A DNA stretch of 64,000 nucleotides from Gnetum montanum (taxonomy: Eukaryota; Streptophyta; Gnetopsida; Gnetales; Gnetaceae). Within the stretch, counting starts at the first letter, position 1; each line of letters begins with the position of its first letter. The position numbers were made by a program, and so were the translations under genes. Where the stretch lies: the NCBI GenBank assembly GCA_015680685.1, contig MNCI01004635.1, forward strand, positions 89,685 through 153,684, written 5' to 3'. Shown in pieces: positions 22,368 to 34,960 of this stretch. Under the pieces are notes generated by a model. The model saw nothing but the letters and a program-made list of their open reading frames with translations. It ran no database searches and was not told the DNA's origin.

Positions 22368-22462
22368 CAATGCATGGCCCACTAAGGCTTAAAACTAGCA
22401 AAACAATGGCTTGCTAAGGCCTAAAATTGGCAACACATGGCCTACCAAGGCCTTAAATTGAT
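22368..22462 (+). repeat. Block-border repeat after protease (R3)
   Basis: Three units of the form ATGGCCYRCTAAGGCYTAAAA: at about 22373, 22407 and 22438. They are the R3 version of the roughly 30-bp unit found in R1 and R2 at the same place. Confidence 0.6.
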
Positions 22463-22881
22463 AACAATTTTACAGCTTGTTTATAGCCATTATTCCTTAG
22501 TTGAAATTTTATTTTTTGATTTAATTTACGTTTTACTTTATATATTATTACATTATGACCATATGTTTCAACCAATGTAACCTCATAACATGAACAAAAT
22601 GTGAAATCCATAAGATGCATAAAACTAGAAATGATAAAGCATATAAACAAAATTAAAAATGATAATAGGCATAATGTCTGTAACCCATATCCATAGTCAC
22701 ACAATGTGACACAAGTTCAAATGACATATAAAATAAATGGGAGTCCAATAGCCATGGATACATTTTATAGCAATAACATATAAAATAATGAACCATCTCA
22801 CAATAACCAATGGCTAGAAATAACTATAACATCACATCAACAATAACAAAAATAACAAAATGCATGATCAAAATGATAGAA

Positions 22882-25800
22882 CTAAGGTGCAACTAGAGGG
22901 GGAGAAAGAGCATCTCCAACATCATCACTACTAGGGCCACTACTATTACCTAGTGCCTATACCAGAAAAACAAATGTTTAATCAATAATCAACATAATAA
23001 GAAACTAAATTACAAACTAAACTAAGCTAAAATATGCTAAAATAAAAGAAATTAATTAAAAACAAGCAAACACAGAAAGATTTAGGGGTAGCATCTTCTG
23101 TGGGGAAGCTCCAAAGACTAGCCTCTAGATGATGTAGAATCTGGTCTTTGATCATGTAGGCCTAATCCACTTCCCTAAGTTTAACACCAGTCAAGATGTT
23201 GCTCTCATTGATGTTAGTCCATGTAGGTGGCTCCCATGAAAAAGTAGTGGTGGTTACCTTCCTAAAGGCGGTGGTGACCTTAGGGGTGGGGGAATCAACA
23301 ATCACTAGAGAGTCTTCAAATAGCTTGAAGGCATCTACAGTGTTGATTCCCTTCACAAATAACTCTAACATTTGCCTCTCTATGGACTCTTCCTGTAGTC
23401 ACTTTAGGTAACTCTCCTATTCAACCCTATATTTTGTTTTGTGGTTCTTTTATCCTTGGCCCCACTCAAGGATCTAAGCACAATGGTCTCTCCATTTCTT
23501 GGCTTTTCGAGCCACTAAGTCCATCTATAGCTTCTACTTCGTAAGGCTCCTATAAAGAGCAACCTTGCCATGTATGGCATTTCAATACCATAATCATTTT
23601 ATCTTATTGTTTCCCATGGAATATCTTTTAGTAATTTGGGCTTCCAAAAACTCTTTATGATCCTTGAGATCTCTAATCTCCTATGCCTACCACTTAGTCT
23701 TCCTTTCCAACATTACAACTCACTCTCATAAGAACTCATTGGAACGTTGGCATTCCCATAAAGTTCTAGCACATTAGAGTGCACATTCAGTGGCACTCTC
23801 ATATAACTTTTGTGAAACATTTTCCACTTTGTGCAGTAGGATAGGTAGTTTATTAATCTCAATGGCATATTTGAAATTCCATTCAAACTTGAACATTGTA
23901 AGCAATACATCAAAGATGAACATATAAAACTAGTAAATAACGAATAATAAAATGACCAAGAAAATTTTTTCAAATAACCAAAATCTTAGAACTATAAGAC
24001 TTAAAAAATCATTAAATTGAAATAAAAAAATGCATAAATAATGAAAGTAATTAAAGGAAAAATAAGCTAAGGTTCTCACCAACATTAGGATCAATTTTCT
24101 GCAATTGATTAATCATGTCTTTAGCCATCCCACATATAAACTTCATTTTGTTAGGAACCTCCATCGATGGTTTCATGCAAAACGTGGAGGTTCAATCATC
24201 TGGTTAAGGTTTAGGAGCTATAACAAGCATGATCATATTTTAATGATTAAAACTAGGTTCAAACATGAAGCTACAAAATGCAACATATTAAACAAAATTT
24301 ATAAGTACATGGAAGATCGTTTGGGATGATAATGATAGGTTTACCTAATTGTGAACCTTTAAAGATGGCATCAAGGGCATCCAATGTAGGATTGGACAGC
24401 CCCTCATCTTCATGTTATTATAGTGCCTTCTCCTCTAGGCATTTTTGTTCTACCTCTACTATTGCTGCTTAGGCTACCAATTCTTGTTGCTTACCTACAA
24501 GAACAATGAAGACAAAATGTGAAACAACTTAGCATGTTTTGCCTAAAATAGAACAACAACATGACCATATAATATAAAATATAAATTTAAAATATCTTAA
24601 ACAAAAATAAAATAATTAGAACATACCTACAATCACATGATGTGCTTGGCCAAGTCTAACAATGAGCCTCCTCTTCAAAGGCTACTCAACAACTAGTGTT
24701 CTCTCCTCAACCATAGGCCTCTTTAACTTTGCTCTAGTTGCTTCATTAGCCTTGGCATGTAACTCCTTGACCTTCTTAGCATTCCCACGGGAAACTTGGG
24801 GTTCAACCCCTATGCTATTATGGGAAAGATAAGCATACTAGTAAAGTGCTTAGTGACAGATGGTGATTCCTCTACATCCTCTAGTGGGTTTTGAACTTGC
24901 ATGGTTGGAAAAATGTGTTTTACCCAAGGCTTAGAGAGTCGGGATGGATCTTGATTTATCCATCTTTCATCCTTCTTCACCACTAGGAACTTCAAAAACC
25001 TCCTTAAATATATCACAAAAAATGTAAAGTTCATGTGGCATATAATCTCAAGGTTGTCCTAGAGTTTCAGGATCTCCCCTAGTAGTTTGGAAACCAAGTG
25101 AGTATCCTAGTTGAATTGAGCATCTTCAATGAGGACCTTTTTCATGGTCCATGCCTATTTAATGCCTAGGATCTTCTTCTATGAAAAAAACTTTGGAAAT
25201 TCTTGGGACCAAAAAAATGGATACATTTCGTTCACATCTACAACCTAGCAATGATCTAGAGAAAATCTAGAGTAGCCACAACAACTATTTAGCCATTCTT
25301 CTACTTCCCTCCTATGATCCACTTCTTTCCTTGGTTTGGTGACAACCTTCATGTCCTCACAAGGGATGCCAAAGAGATTAATGAAGGTAGATTCATTAAT
25401 GGCCAAGGTGATATGAACACCATGAATGTGGGTGATAAATTTTTTCACTTTGTTAAGGAGTCGATGACATTCACCATCTCTAGGGAAGAGATGGTGGGGC
25501 TAGGACATTGGTGATCCTCACTTAGAGGTCTTTAGGTGCTTAGCTAGCCAACCAATGCTACATTGAATTCACCTCATCAAACTTAACGATAAGTGTCTCC
25601 TTAGCATGTCTTGAAGTGATCACAGCAATGGAAAATGATGGAGCAACCTCTACAACATAACAAAAATAGCCCATTAGCTTTGGCATAGGAACATCATATA
25701 AAATAAAATATAATAAGCATAACAAATTAAAAAAAACCTTATAGCCACACTAATAAGACTAGCCAAACAATTGAAACCTAGATAGCCTAGCAACTATATA

Positions 25801-28092
25801 ACTAGAAACATCATATAAATAAACAAAATAAAAAATAAAAATGCTTACTTTACTTACTAGGTGAAGGTAACATGGGGATCCTAAGGGGTATACATGTTTG
25901 TGCACCCAAATCAGGGATACCCAACCAACTATAAGCCATCCTACTAGCCAAGCACCTATATTAGGCCTAAGAATAGCATGAGGTATACCTACCAAATTCA
26001 TCCTTGAGTTTCTCCATCACTACGAGCCTCACTAATGGGATTTTGGCAAAGATCTCCAATGCTATTTGGGCCAAAGGTAAGAGCTAGTCACTCTTGATCA
26101 ATCCTTGGTTATCTACCTTATACTTGCAAGCATGTCAACCCAAACAAAAATCATGATGTCTGAGTGGCCTAATGAAACCAACAGGTAAACCAAAAAACTT
26201 AAAATTACACTTATCATTCCAAATGATAGGTGGTGCCAAGAGGGTTTGGTATAAGTTGTGGACACGGTGACCAACCTGTAATGTGTTGGCATTGTATTGG
26301 ATAAACTTAGGCATGTCCTAGATTTTGGACAACTTACATGTACCTCTAGTGTACATGCCATAAAATTGATCACCCTCCACATGAATGTCAATATCATCAA
26401 TCATGAACTTGATGATTAGGCTGGCAGAATGAGGTAGCAGAGTCTCCATGATAATAGCCACTATGTCTGATACCAAGTGTGACCACATCATACTAAAGTT
26501 CTACAACAAGAAGGCTCGGAACTCCTTGGCTCCTAGCCTAAACTAAAGGGAATTATGGTCCAACATCATGTTATCAGGTGGGGTTTTGGGTCCTAGTATG
26601 TGGATGTTGCACAATAAGCCAACAAGCTCAATCACAACTAGGATAGGCTTCAAGAAGACCCTACACAACCCAATGATAATAGCTACAATCTTATATGACA
26701 ATAATAAAATTTAATAAGTGTTAAAAAAATTATAGACATAGTGTTAACATTTTCACTCAAGAACAAACAACCAAATTCACAATTTCTCAACCATTAAAAG
26801 CAAAGCAAAATTTAACAAAAAAATTTAAGAAAAACCCAAATTGCCCATTAACATTGATGGCAATATCATAGTGAATATACACATAAAAATTATACAAATT
26901 TTATGCAAAAAATGTAAAAGACTATGGGAACTAGCTTGTATCAAAATTTAATCTACCATAACTGTTACAAAATCTCAACTTGAATTTGATGAGATTTTGA
27001 CTAGAATTCCTACTTTACTATGAAATAGCTATAGTAAAACTCTAGAAAAACTAGATAAATTTTTTTGAAAATTCAAAATGCTATTAGAAATCAACAAAAA
27101 ACATGTAAATAACTAGTAGAAGCTTAAAATAGGCATAATAAAATCCCAAAAATAGACCAACACTACTTGTACAAGATTGGAACGTTTGCAATTTCAATAG
27201 TTGAAACTACAATTGTACAGGGTAGTTCACATGTATAAAAATAACAAAATTTTACTAAATTTTTTTTCTACATCTAGGTATTATACATACATGAAATTCA
27301 AGAAAACTTTAACATCAATGTTGCAATTTGAGGCCTAGGAAAACTTTACATGATAGCCTAAAATCACTTTGAAATTTTGTGAAAAAAACCAGTCTGCAGA
27401 AAAATGGATGTAGTAAAAATAATGGAAAAAATATTAATTTTTTTAAAAAAATTCTAGAGAAGATGCCAAGACCTCCTAAATAACCCTAAGTATTCCTAGG
27501 AGGTTGGGACGTTGGTAGAAAAATTTCTTCCAGGTGTCAATGCTGCCCAGTTTTAGAGGGGTAAAACTATAAAAAGCACTATGCATTTATTTACAAAAAT
27601 TCATTAAAAATTAACTATAAGTTAGAAATTAGTGGTTCAACCACTAATTTGACCGATAAACAACAAACAACAATTCTGTGATCCCAAAAATCAAAATTCT
27701 ATGCCTTTTTCTTATGACAAATCAGAAAACTAGCATTTCTTTTTTGGTGAAAAATAGTAGAAAACACATAAAATAAGGCAAAACAAAAATTCATAACTTA
27801 ATATAGGCAAGCCCTAAGGCCAAAATAATGTATTACACACATGACCATATCTAGAATATAATGTTTAAGCCCTTCAAAACCAAAATCCATCCACCCGACA
27901 AGCCTAACCAAGACAAAATGCCTAGGTTCTAGGCTAGGAATGCATAAAAATAGCCAAGAAAGGGGTACCTAGCAGTCATTGTGGACAAGCCTTTTCCAAG
28001 TAAAAGTTATGGCAAATTAGAGAGTCTTTAGCAGTAGTAACTGCCTCTTCCAACGTTGGGCTCTTGCTTGTGGATGCTCTCCTCTTAGACAT
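22882..28092 (-). pseudogene. Antisense chimeric gene in R3 (FCP1-like domain plus unknown domains)
   Basis: This minus-strand gene lies after gag-pro and is homologous to the R1 and R2 antisense genes. Exon 1 (28092-27969) starts MSKRRASTSKSPTLEEAV. Exon 2 (about 26660-26215) has PILVVIELVGLLC, then GAKEFRAFLL, NFSMMWSHL and METLL, the HAD/FCP1-like part. Exon 3 is around 26100-25860. Exon 4 runs about 25600-24700 (INESTFINLFGIP, HRREVEEWLN, LRRFLKFLVV). Exon 6, at about 24180-24070, ends KIDPNVG. Exon 7 runs about 23900-23090 (MLELFVKGI, VTTTTFSWEPPTW). Exon 8, 22956-22882, ends GDALSPPLVAP-stop. Splice sites match the other copies; the exon 2 donor reads ATAAGT instead of GTAAGT. Stops are frequent. 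Function is unknown. Confidence 0.7.
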
Positions 28093-29330
28093 CTTGGATA
28101 GGTTGATGCAAAACAACTCTAGTTCTACTTCATCCTCCTTAAACTATGCTGATCCTTGGTGAGTTCTAGCCAAACTACACTGAGGATGGATGCAGTTGAA
28201 GCAAAAATTTTTGTAGAAGTCTTGGTGCTATTTTCTTCTTATAGGAGATGGGCTGAGAAAATAGATTTTGATAAAATTGTAATGTGAAAAGTATTCCCAC
28301 ACTTATGCATTGACAATCTAAACACCTTGCCTGAAACACCCACACAACTCCGATATAACTCCATGTTCACAATTGAAAAGTGGGAACTATGTTAGGTTAG
28401 TTGGAAAAATTAATGTATAATAATGATTTAAATTTGAGTGGGCCCCAACTAGCACCTCCCAAATAAACTAATAAAAATCCTAATGCACTAGGATTCAAGC
28501 CTTTCAACAAGAACTACACTAGGATTAATTCCCAAATAAGAGTTGGAATTGGTTCTAAGCCTCAACCATTGCTAAAGCTCACCTCCTAGCCATCCATCTA
28601 CAACATGTTAAAGCTAATAAATCCTCATGCCAAAATTAGAAACCATATCTTGACATTAGAGGATCCTAAGAACTAAAGAAGGTCAAAACCCATAACAAAA
28701 TAAGATATTCTAGGAAACTACACTAGCCAAGAGCATAACTACACTAGCCACTATAGTTCCATGTGGGATGGAAATTCTCACCATCAATTAGGCTTTCAAT
28801 AAACTCTAGAATGATCACACCAAGCTCCAAACCCTAGCTAGAGCCTCCAACAACTCCAGAATCCCCTAAGGCTTGTCGAAAAATGCCAAAAATAATTAAT
28901 TTTGGAGGAACTACACTAAAGGAAACTAAAAATACACTAGCCAGAATAGTGCAAGCATAGTTTGTTGTGGTTTGGCCATCAAATGGATTAAATAACCATG
29001 AAAGTAACACATTGTAACCATTACACCTTCCTAGAGTCTTTGGTAACCTTGAAATGCCAAAGCATGACATAAAAACAAGTCAAAAATCACATGAACCTTG
29101 AAACTATGCTAGGAAAGCCTAGGACTATGCTAGCTAGTATAGTCCTAATGTAGTTCCTATATGAAAACCCCATAACAAGTCATTGACATGTCAAATTGAC
29201 CTCTAAATGCATCATCCTAACCCCAAAACCTTGCTAGAGCCTTTAGAAATCACAAAACCTTGCTAGAGCCTTTAGAAATCACAAACCTTGGAAGATGAGT
29301 TGAAAATAGCCAAAATTCACAAATTGTCCT
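28093..29330. other. R3 upstream region of the antisense gene
   Basis: It is non-coding and rich in decayed ACTACACTAGCC / CTATGCTAGCTAGTATAG motifs, which resemble the GCTACGC/GCGTAGC motifs at the same place in R2 (58443-58760). A perfect 29-bp tandem duplication lies at 29225-29282. R3 RT is not visible; R1 begins at about 29331. Confidence 0.5.
29225..29282 (+). repeat. 29-bp perfect tandem duplication
   Basis: Two identical units at 29225-29253 and 29254-29282, each starting AAAACCTTGCTAGAGCC. There is no divergence between them, so the duplication is recent relative to the surrounding decay. Confidence 0.9.
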
Positions 29331-29697
29331 ATGACTATGTTGGGAAGTGTATCGTGGCATAATGAATGCTACTAACTGAATTTCGTTATCTTCATTGCTG
29401 TGGCTAAGTCAAATGAGCTGTTTGCGTTACGTTGCATAGCGTAACTTGGCGTAATATGGCAAAAGTTAAGAATTTTTTGAACATGGCTAACTTGCGAAGT
29501 TGAAGTATTATTGCTGTGCATCCCTTGTTCTGTTATGTTCTCCTGGAGTCTACTACACTGAGCTGCGTAGCATAGCATAGCAGGCCCTTAGCCAAAAAAA
29601 AGGAAAACTTGCTGAGATGTGTTACTTGTTGAAAATCTTTGCCTAAGCCTCGAGACTTTGCTAAATCATCGAGGTTTAGAAATTTCACAGTGTTTCA
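29331..29697 (-). repeat. 3' LTR of R1, truncated
   Basis: It matches 45165-45508 (the 5' LTR start, TGAAACAC) almost base for base, including CTTGCGAAGTTGAAGT and the CTACGCTGAGCTACGTAGC-like block, then loses homology near 29330. About 740 bp of the LTR are missing. Confidence 0.8.
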
Positions 29698-29711
29698 ATG
29701 GCCCCTCTTTG
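29698..29711 (-). other. Polypurine tract of R1
   Basis: The minus strand reads AAAGAGGGGCCAT directly before the LTR start TGAAACAC. R2 has the identical tract before its 3' LTR at 61778. Confidence 0.8.
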
Positions 29712-30879
29712 TTGACGTTTGGAGGGCTTGCTTGAGAGATGTCGATAAAGAATGGAAAACACCATAGAGGTAGAGACGCCGACATCATCCGTCGACTGCT
29801 GTTCAGATGTTGCCTTGTCAAGCTTGGAAGTGCGAAGGTAGGAATGCAAGATTCAGGAGAGGACTTTACAGTTATGAGGGAGGGAGTTTCAGGGAAGACT
29901 CAAGCGTGAGCAGGATACTTTGCAAACATGTTATTAGACATCTTCTTGTGGGTGTTTTCTCGAGAGGTTACGCTATTGTATTGTATATGCGGGATTCACC
30001 TGGACGAGTTGTGTTACACCCGTATGGCCTGGACGAGTTGTGTTTTATCCATTTTGCCTAGCTTTGCCCTCTTTTTTTGAATATAGATGCTTTCCATGAG
30101 GCAAGTAGTGTTACGCCAGTTCATGGATGTGATGGTTATCTTATGCGAAAGACTTCCTGTATGGTCTCATTCTGTACAAACAGGAGGAGAGGGTAAGGGC
30201 GATTGTAAGGATAAGAGATGGAAAAAAGGTAAGGTGTTTGGAGGGGAAAGGCAGGGTTTGCACTTCCAAGTAGTTAGGCTAGTCCGAGCAGCCACCTCAG
30301 AATGCTGTGACATCTTGCCCTCTTAGTGAATGCATTTTTGAAAAAATGCTATCGTAGCAAGTAACCTGCAAAACGTAACAAAGAATAGAGAACAAAAATA
30401 ATCGTCCTAATCACTAGGGAGGCTGTTGAAACAAGTGCCATCTACAGCGAAAAGGAGAGCATAGGCCATGGAGAAGGAACCATAGCAAGAGGCACTACTC
30501 CCTTTGTTGACACCGCGGCTTAGGAATTCACCATTGATAGCCAAATTCATCTTATCCATCTGACTAGGCCAGGAACCAGTCAGATGAATCTGCTAAGCCA
30601 GAGTCTGGTAGCGATGACGGCTGGAGGTAGCCAAGTCTATGGGTGACCATAGTTTCCTTAAGGCTCTAAGTGACAAAACTGACCTTGGGAGTTTCAACTA
30701 CAGAGTGGCCGTCATAGTGGCATCTCTGAGGGGTTAGTAGAATACCTTTTAGCATATCCAAGGAATCAGTAGGATGCCAGGAAGGTGGCAACGTTGTATC
30801 TGTTCCAACATCCTACTCGTTTTGTCTGATAAGAATGTCATGCAATACCGATCAGGCTCGCTTGTTTTGTGGATCTGTT
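29712..30879 (-). other. R1 region between integrase repeats and polypurine tract
   Basis: No clear gene. A plus-strand frame (30087-30326, ending GLHFQVVRLVRAATSEC) has a counterpart in R2 on its antisense side (61123-60932, DMHSQVARLIKASTLEKC). The region is therefore conserved between copies and might encode a small antisense peptide, but the rest of the two frames disagrees. Confidence 0.4.
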
Positions 30880-31372
30880 GAAAAATTTCAGTTTTAAGTC
30901 CTGGTAGACCGTTGTTGTTGGTTTTAAGCCCCAACAGACCATGGTCCCGGTTTAAAGTTTGGGCAGACTAAAGCATGCTAGTTTTACGTCGTAGCAAATG
31001 GCGGAAGGGCTAGTTTATGGTCCTAGCAGACCATGCTGTGGATGTCAGTTTTGTGTCGTGACCTAGAGACAAGTCTATGCTAGTTTAATGTCTCAATAGA
31101 CGAGTGCTTACCTTGCCCGTTTCACGTCGTGGCGGATGGTCAAAAGTTATGCCAGTTTAGCATAGTGGTGGATGTGTGCGAGAAATGCCAGTTTTATGTT
31201 GTAGCAAACGTGTACAACACTACCAGTTTTACATCGTAGCAGACGTTTATTACAGCACTAGTTTTACATCGTAGCGGACGTTTGTTACAATGCTAGTTTT
31301 ACGTCGTAGTGGATGTTTGTTACAGCGCCAGTTTTATGTCATAGTGGATGTTTTTTACCTTGCGTTTAAGCT
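30880..31372 (-). repeat. Border-repeat array after integrase (R1)
   Basis: About 14 degenerate units of 30-36 bp, reading on the plus strand GCYAGTTTTACGTCGTAGYR and on the element strand GTCCGCTACGAYGTAAAAC. It starts within 15 bp of the integrase stop, as in R2. Confidence 0.75.
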
Positions 31373-31382
31373 GGGCTATCAT

Positions 31383-32785
31383 CTAAATGTGGTACTGCTT
31401 TAGGTACATGTGATTCACTGGATTTGAAAGTTCATTGCTGTTGATGTCCGCTAGCTTGAATGCTCCGTTGCCGTATGCGTCGATGACCAAGAAGGGGCCT
31501 TCCCAGCTTGCAGCGAATTTGTTCACTGGTTCATGAACGGCCTTAAAAACCAAGTCTCCTTTCTTAATCGATCATTGATGAAGGTTGCGATGATGCTTCT
31601 ACTTCTGCCTGTCCTGATATTTGTCGATGCTGTCGAGTGTATGGATGTGTTTCTTCTCCACTGAGTCTAGATCCATGATCCTGGACTCGTTGTATTGAGT
31701 CTCATTTATAACCATGGGGAGGACCATCCATAGTGAGGGAACCTGTAGTTCAAGGGAAAACACTATTTCAGAATCGTAGACTAGGCTGTAGGGTGTCCTA
31801 CCGGTAGCTATTCTGCATGTCGTATGATAGACCCATAGCACGTAGAGGATTTTTTCATGCCATCATTTTCTATTGTTGCTGAGCATATTTTTGAGTAAAT
31901 TGATAATCCCCTTGTTTTTTGCTTCTACTTGACCATTTTCTTGTGGTAATAAGGTGAGGAAAAAGATTGCTTAATACCAAGGTTATTGCAGAAAGATTTG
32001 GTTTTGGCACTACTAAATTGTGGCCCATTGTCGATCACAATAGTCATGGGAAGCCCAAACCTTGTGACTATGTTATCCAAGATAAAATGACAAACCTGTT
32101 GAGATGTAGTCTTTCGTAGGGGAATAGCCTCGATCCACTTCATGAAGTACTCAGTGGCAGTGATAATGAAGCTATGTCCTGTGGAAGACATGGGCGTGAT
32201 GGGGCCTATGATGTCTAGTCCCCATCGTTGGAATGGCCAAGTGATTTGTGTAGTATGCAATTCAGTTGGTGACACATGTATCAGATTTGCATAACGCTGG
32301 CATGTGTCACATGTCTTAACTTTGGCAAGGCAATCTTGTTCCGTGTACGGCTAGTAATACTCTAAGCGTCTGATTTTAGCGGCCATGGCTCGTAGGGCTA
32401 TGTATCCTCCACATAGGCCCTCATGGACTTTGCTAACTATCTTCTGCGCTTGGTCACTATTAACGTAGGTTAGTAATATGCCATTAAAAGAGCGCCTACA
32501 GAGAGTACCATCTTTGATAATGACATATTACCTGGCATGCTTGCAGATTACGTCTTTTTGTGCAGGTGTTAACTCGTGCAGTGGTTCACCATGCAGAAGG
32601 TAGGTTTTAATATTGTCGTACCATTTTGGCGTTCCTTTCGCACTTAAGAAAGAGATTTGCATCGCTTGGATGACAGGGTCTGTACATTTCATCATTAAAG
32701 CAGGCCAGGTGGCAAACAAATGTGGTGGCATGTTTAGAGCTAGTGTAGCTAGTGCGTCAGCTAGGGTGTTCTCGTTATGCGACAC
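31383..32785 (-). pseudogene. Integrase (R1), broken
   Basis: From the N-terminus: 32785-32528 is the linker after RNase H (MSHNENTLADALATLALN), and 32340-32290 has the zinc-finger end KTCDTCQRYANL. The core at 32275-31925 has RWGLDIIGPITP (first Asp), MKWIEA and TIVIDNGPQF (second Asp); the catalytic Glu region is disrupted at YYHKK. 31841-31599 gives MLWVYHTTCRIATGRTPYSLVY. The C-terminal end (about 31575-31383) reads KKGDLVFKAV, WEGPFLV and NPVNHMYLKQYHI-stop. The order and spacing are standard for Tat integrase. Several frame changes make it inactive. It would insert element cDNA into host DNA. Confidence 0.8.
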
Positions 32786-32845
32786 GTGCTAAACATCAGT
32801 CATTGTGAATTATTTCAGAAGATCTTTAGCCATATCACAGTAGGG

Positions 32846-33229
32846 TTATAGATGCACAGCTTTGCAGGCGTAGAATTCTGTGACTTGATTGACAATGAGT
32901 ATTGAATTGCCTTGGATTCCTAGGTGTTGGACGTTCAGTTCTCTGGCTGCTAATAATCCCCTGAAGAGCCCCTCATATTCTGCCACATTTTTCGTACAAA
33001 GAAACGCTAGGCGGTAAGCCAATGGGCAAACATCCTCAAGGGAGAGCGTAATGATGGTGATGGCACTGCCGCCTCTGGTAGTTGAAGCTCCATCAAAGTA
33101 TAACATTGCTTTGATGCCTGTTACAGGGCTTAAACTATGTACATGTTCATCAGGAATCTCAGGCTCTATCGTGGCCTGATCGTTAACAAGTGATGTCACA
33201 AGCTGATTGGCTATCTCTTGGCCTTTCAT
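32846..33229 (-). pseudogene. Second (archaeal-type) RNase H domain (R1)
   Basis: This open stretch has the motif series AMLYFDGASTTRGG (first Asp), CTKNVAEYEGLFRGLLAA (Glu), and IQGNSILIVNQV, where the third acidic residue, normally Asp before Ser, reads Asn. A second RNase H of this kind between the ordinary RNase H and integrase is the hallmark of the Tat lineage, and it places R1-R3 there. The Asp-to-Asn change would weaken or abolish activity. Confidence 0.8.
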
Positions 33230-33353
33230 TGAAGATTGGCCAACGTAGTGTAAGTCAAATTCTGCTATGATGGCTTTCCAGCGGGCTATCCTACTACTCG
33301 TGTAAATTGTTTGTGATGACCCGCAGAATGTTGTTCTTGCAAATTATGTTAAC

Positions 33354-34842
33354 CTAGTTGCGGAAAAGATAGTGTCTACATTTTTTGAGTGCAAAGACCA
33401 ATGCCAAAAAGTTACGCTCTACTTCATTATACCTCGTTTTGTATGTAAATAGAGCATGACTTAGATAATAGATAGGGATTTCCAACCCATTGTCCCTCTT
33501 TTGACACAACAACGTAGCTATGGACACATATGAGCTTGCCAGGTAGATGTAGAAAGGTTGATCCCTTTGTGGTGGAAAAACTATTGGCAAATGTAGCAGC
33601 TCTTCTTTTAGATTATCAAACACACGTTGGCAGTCCTCAGTCCATTCAAAGTTAATCCCCTTTTTGAGAAAATGTTGCATAGGATGTAATTTATCTGTCA
33701 ACTCCAAGATGAACCTCTTGATAAACTATAACCTACCCTGCAACCCACGCAGTTCTTTGAGGTTTGTAGGTGGTGTCAGATTAACGATGGCCTTAACCTT
33801 TTTAGGGTCGACTCGTATGCCAACCTCCGATACTACAAACCCCAAAATGCATCCAGTTTTGACTCTGAATACACATTTTTTTGGTTGAGTTATAGGTCAT
33901 GTTTGAGACATCATTTAAGGATTAACTCTAGGTCCTCTGGGTGATCTTTCGACTTCCTAAATTTAATAGCTATGTTGTCTACGTAGTCATTCAATCTCTC
34001 TAAGAGGTAATCACTAAAGATATACATTATGGCACGTTGATAAGTTGCTCCAGCGTTTTTTAGCCCAAAGGGCATCATGGTACAACAGAAATTTCCCCAG
34101 GGGGTCATGAAAGTTGTGGTTAGTTGATGTTCTGGGTTGATACGGATTTGATTATATCCTGAAAAACCATCCATGAAGGATAGTAACGCGTGTCCAGCTG
34201 TTGTGTCGATAAGTTGGTCAATACCCGGTAATGGAAAATTGTCCTTAATCATTACCTTGTTCAGATCGCAGAAGTCTATACAGATACATATTCCTCCCAT
34301 TTTCTTAAAAACAACAACAATATTTGACACCCAATCTGAGTAATCAATCACGCGGATGAAACCAGCTTAATATAGCTTGGTGATTTTATCATGCACTGCC
34401 AACGCGATTTCAGGCTTAATCTTCCATGCTTTCTATCTAACTGCTTTAATACTCGGGTCTAACACGATGTTGTGCTGTATTAGTCACGGGTCTAAACTCG
34501 GCATGTCTTCGTACGACCATGCAAACACTGTAATGTTATCTTGGAGCACTCGACATATATTGCTTTGGGTTTGTTGGTCAAGGAGAGAATTAACCTTTAG
34601 AGTTTTGCTTTCTCCTTTGTGCATAACCATAGAGACCTCAGTGAGGGAATCCTCGGTCACATCACCAGCCTCTAGGTCTAAGGTTCAGGCCAATTTGGGG
34701 ATACTTCCGAGGCTGCTATGTTTATATCACAGGAGAAGGCATCGATTCCTATCATTGCAAGATTAGTATGTCTAAAAGTTTCCCCGTATGGGCCTGTTAG
34801 GGCTAGGGGTGCAAGTAAAGCTTCGTCCATTTGCAAATTGAT
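33354..34842 (-). pseudogene. Reverse transcriptase and first RNase H (R1)
   Basis: The block starts just after a splice-acceptor-like site at 34843. The pre-RT segment holds LDLEAGDVTED and VFAWSYEDMPSLDP (frame broken). 34351-33911 is an open RT palm: DYSDWVSNIVVVFKK, DFCDLNKVMIKDNFPLP, MDGFSGYNQIRI, PFGLKNAGATYQRAI and DYVDNIAI. The catalytic YVDD reads YVDN. 33707-33354 continues with FEWTEDCQRVFDNLKE and YYLSHALFTYKTRYNEVE, the connection and first RNase H N-terminal part. It copies element RNA into DNA. The pre-RT segment matches R2 59078-59488. Confidence 0.85.
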
Positions 34843-34870
34843 CTACAAAATCACCAAAAATGAAAGTTGT
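34843..34870 (-). promoter_or_regulatory. 3' splice site before RT (R1)
   Basis: The minus strand reads CTTTCATTTTTGGTGATTTTGTAG and then the RT block (ATCAATTTGCAAATGGAC). R2 has the equivalent site at 59065. Ogre elements are known to carry an intron between PR and RT. Confidence 0.55.
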
Positions 34871-34914
34871 TACATTATTTCTATCAACATGGTGAAATGA
34901 TAGAAGGTTTTTAA

Positions 34915-34960
34915 AGGTATGTGTCAAAAAGGTTGCCAGTTTAAGGTCTTAGTGGACCGT
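34915..34960 (-). repeat. Border repeat before RT (R1)
   Basis: One well-preserved unit, on the plus strand TTGCCAGTTTAAGGTCTTAG followed by TGGACCG. Decayed units (AGACCGTAGTTAATG, AGACCATCATCAATG) follow to about 35190. Confidence 0.6.
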
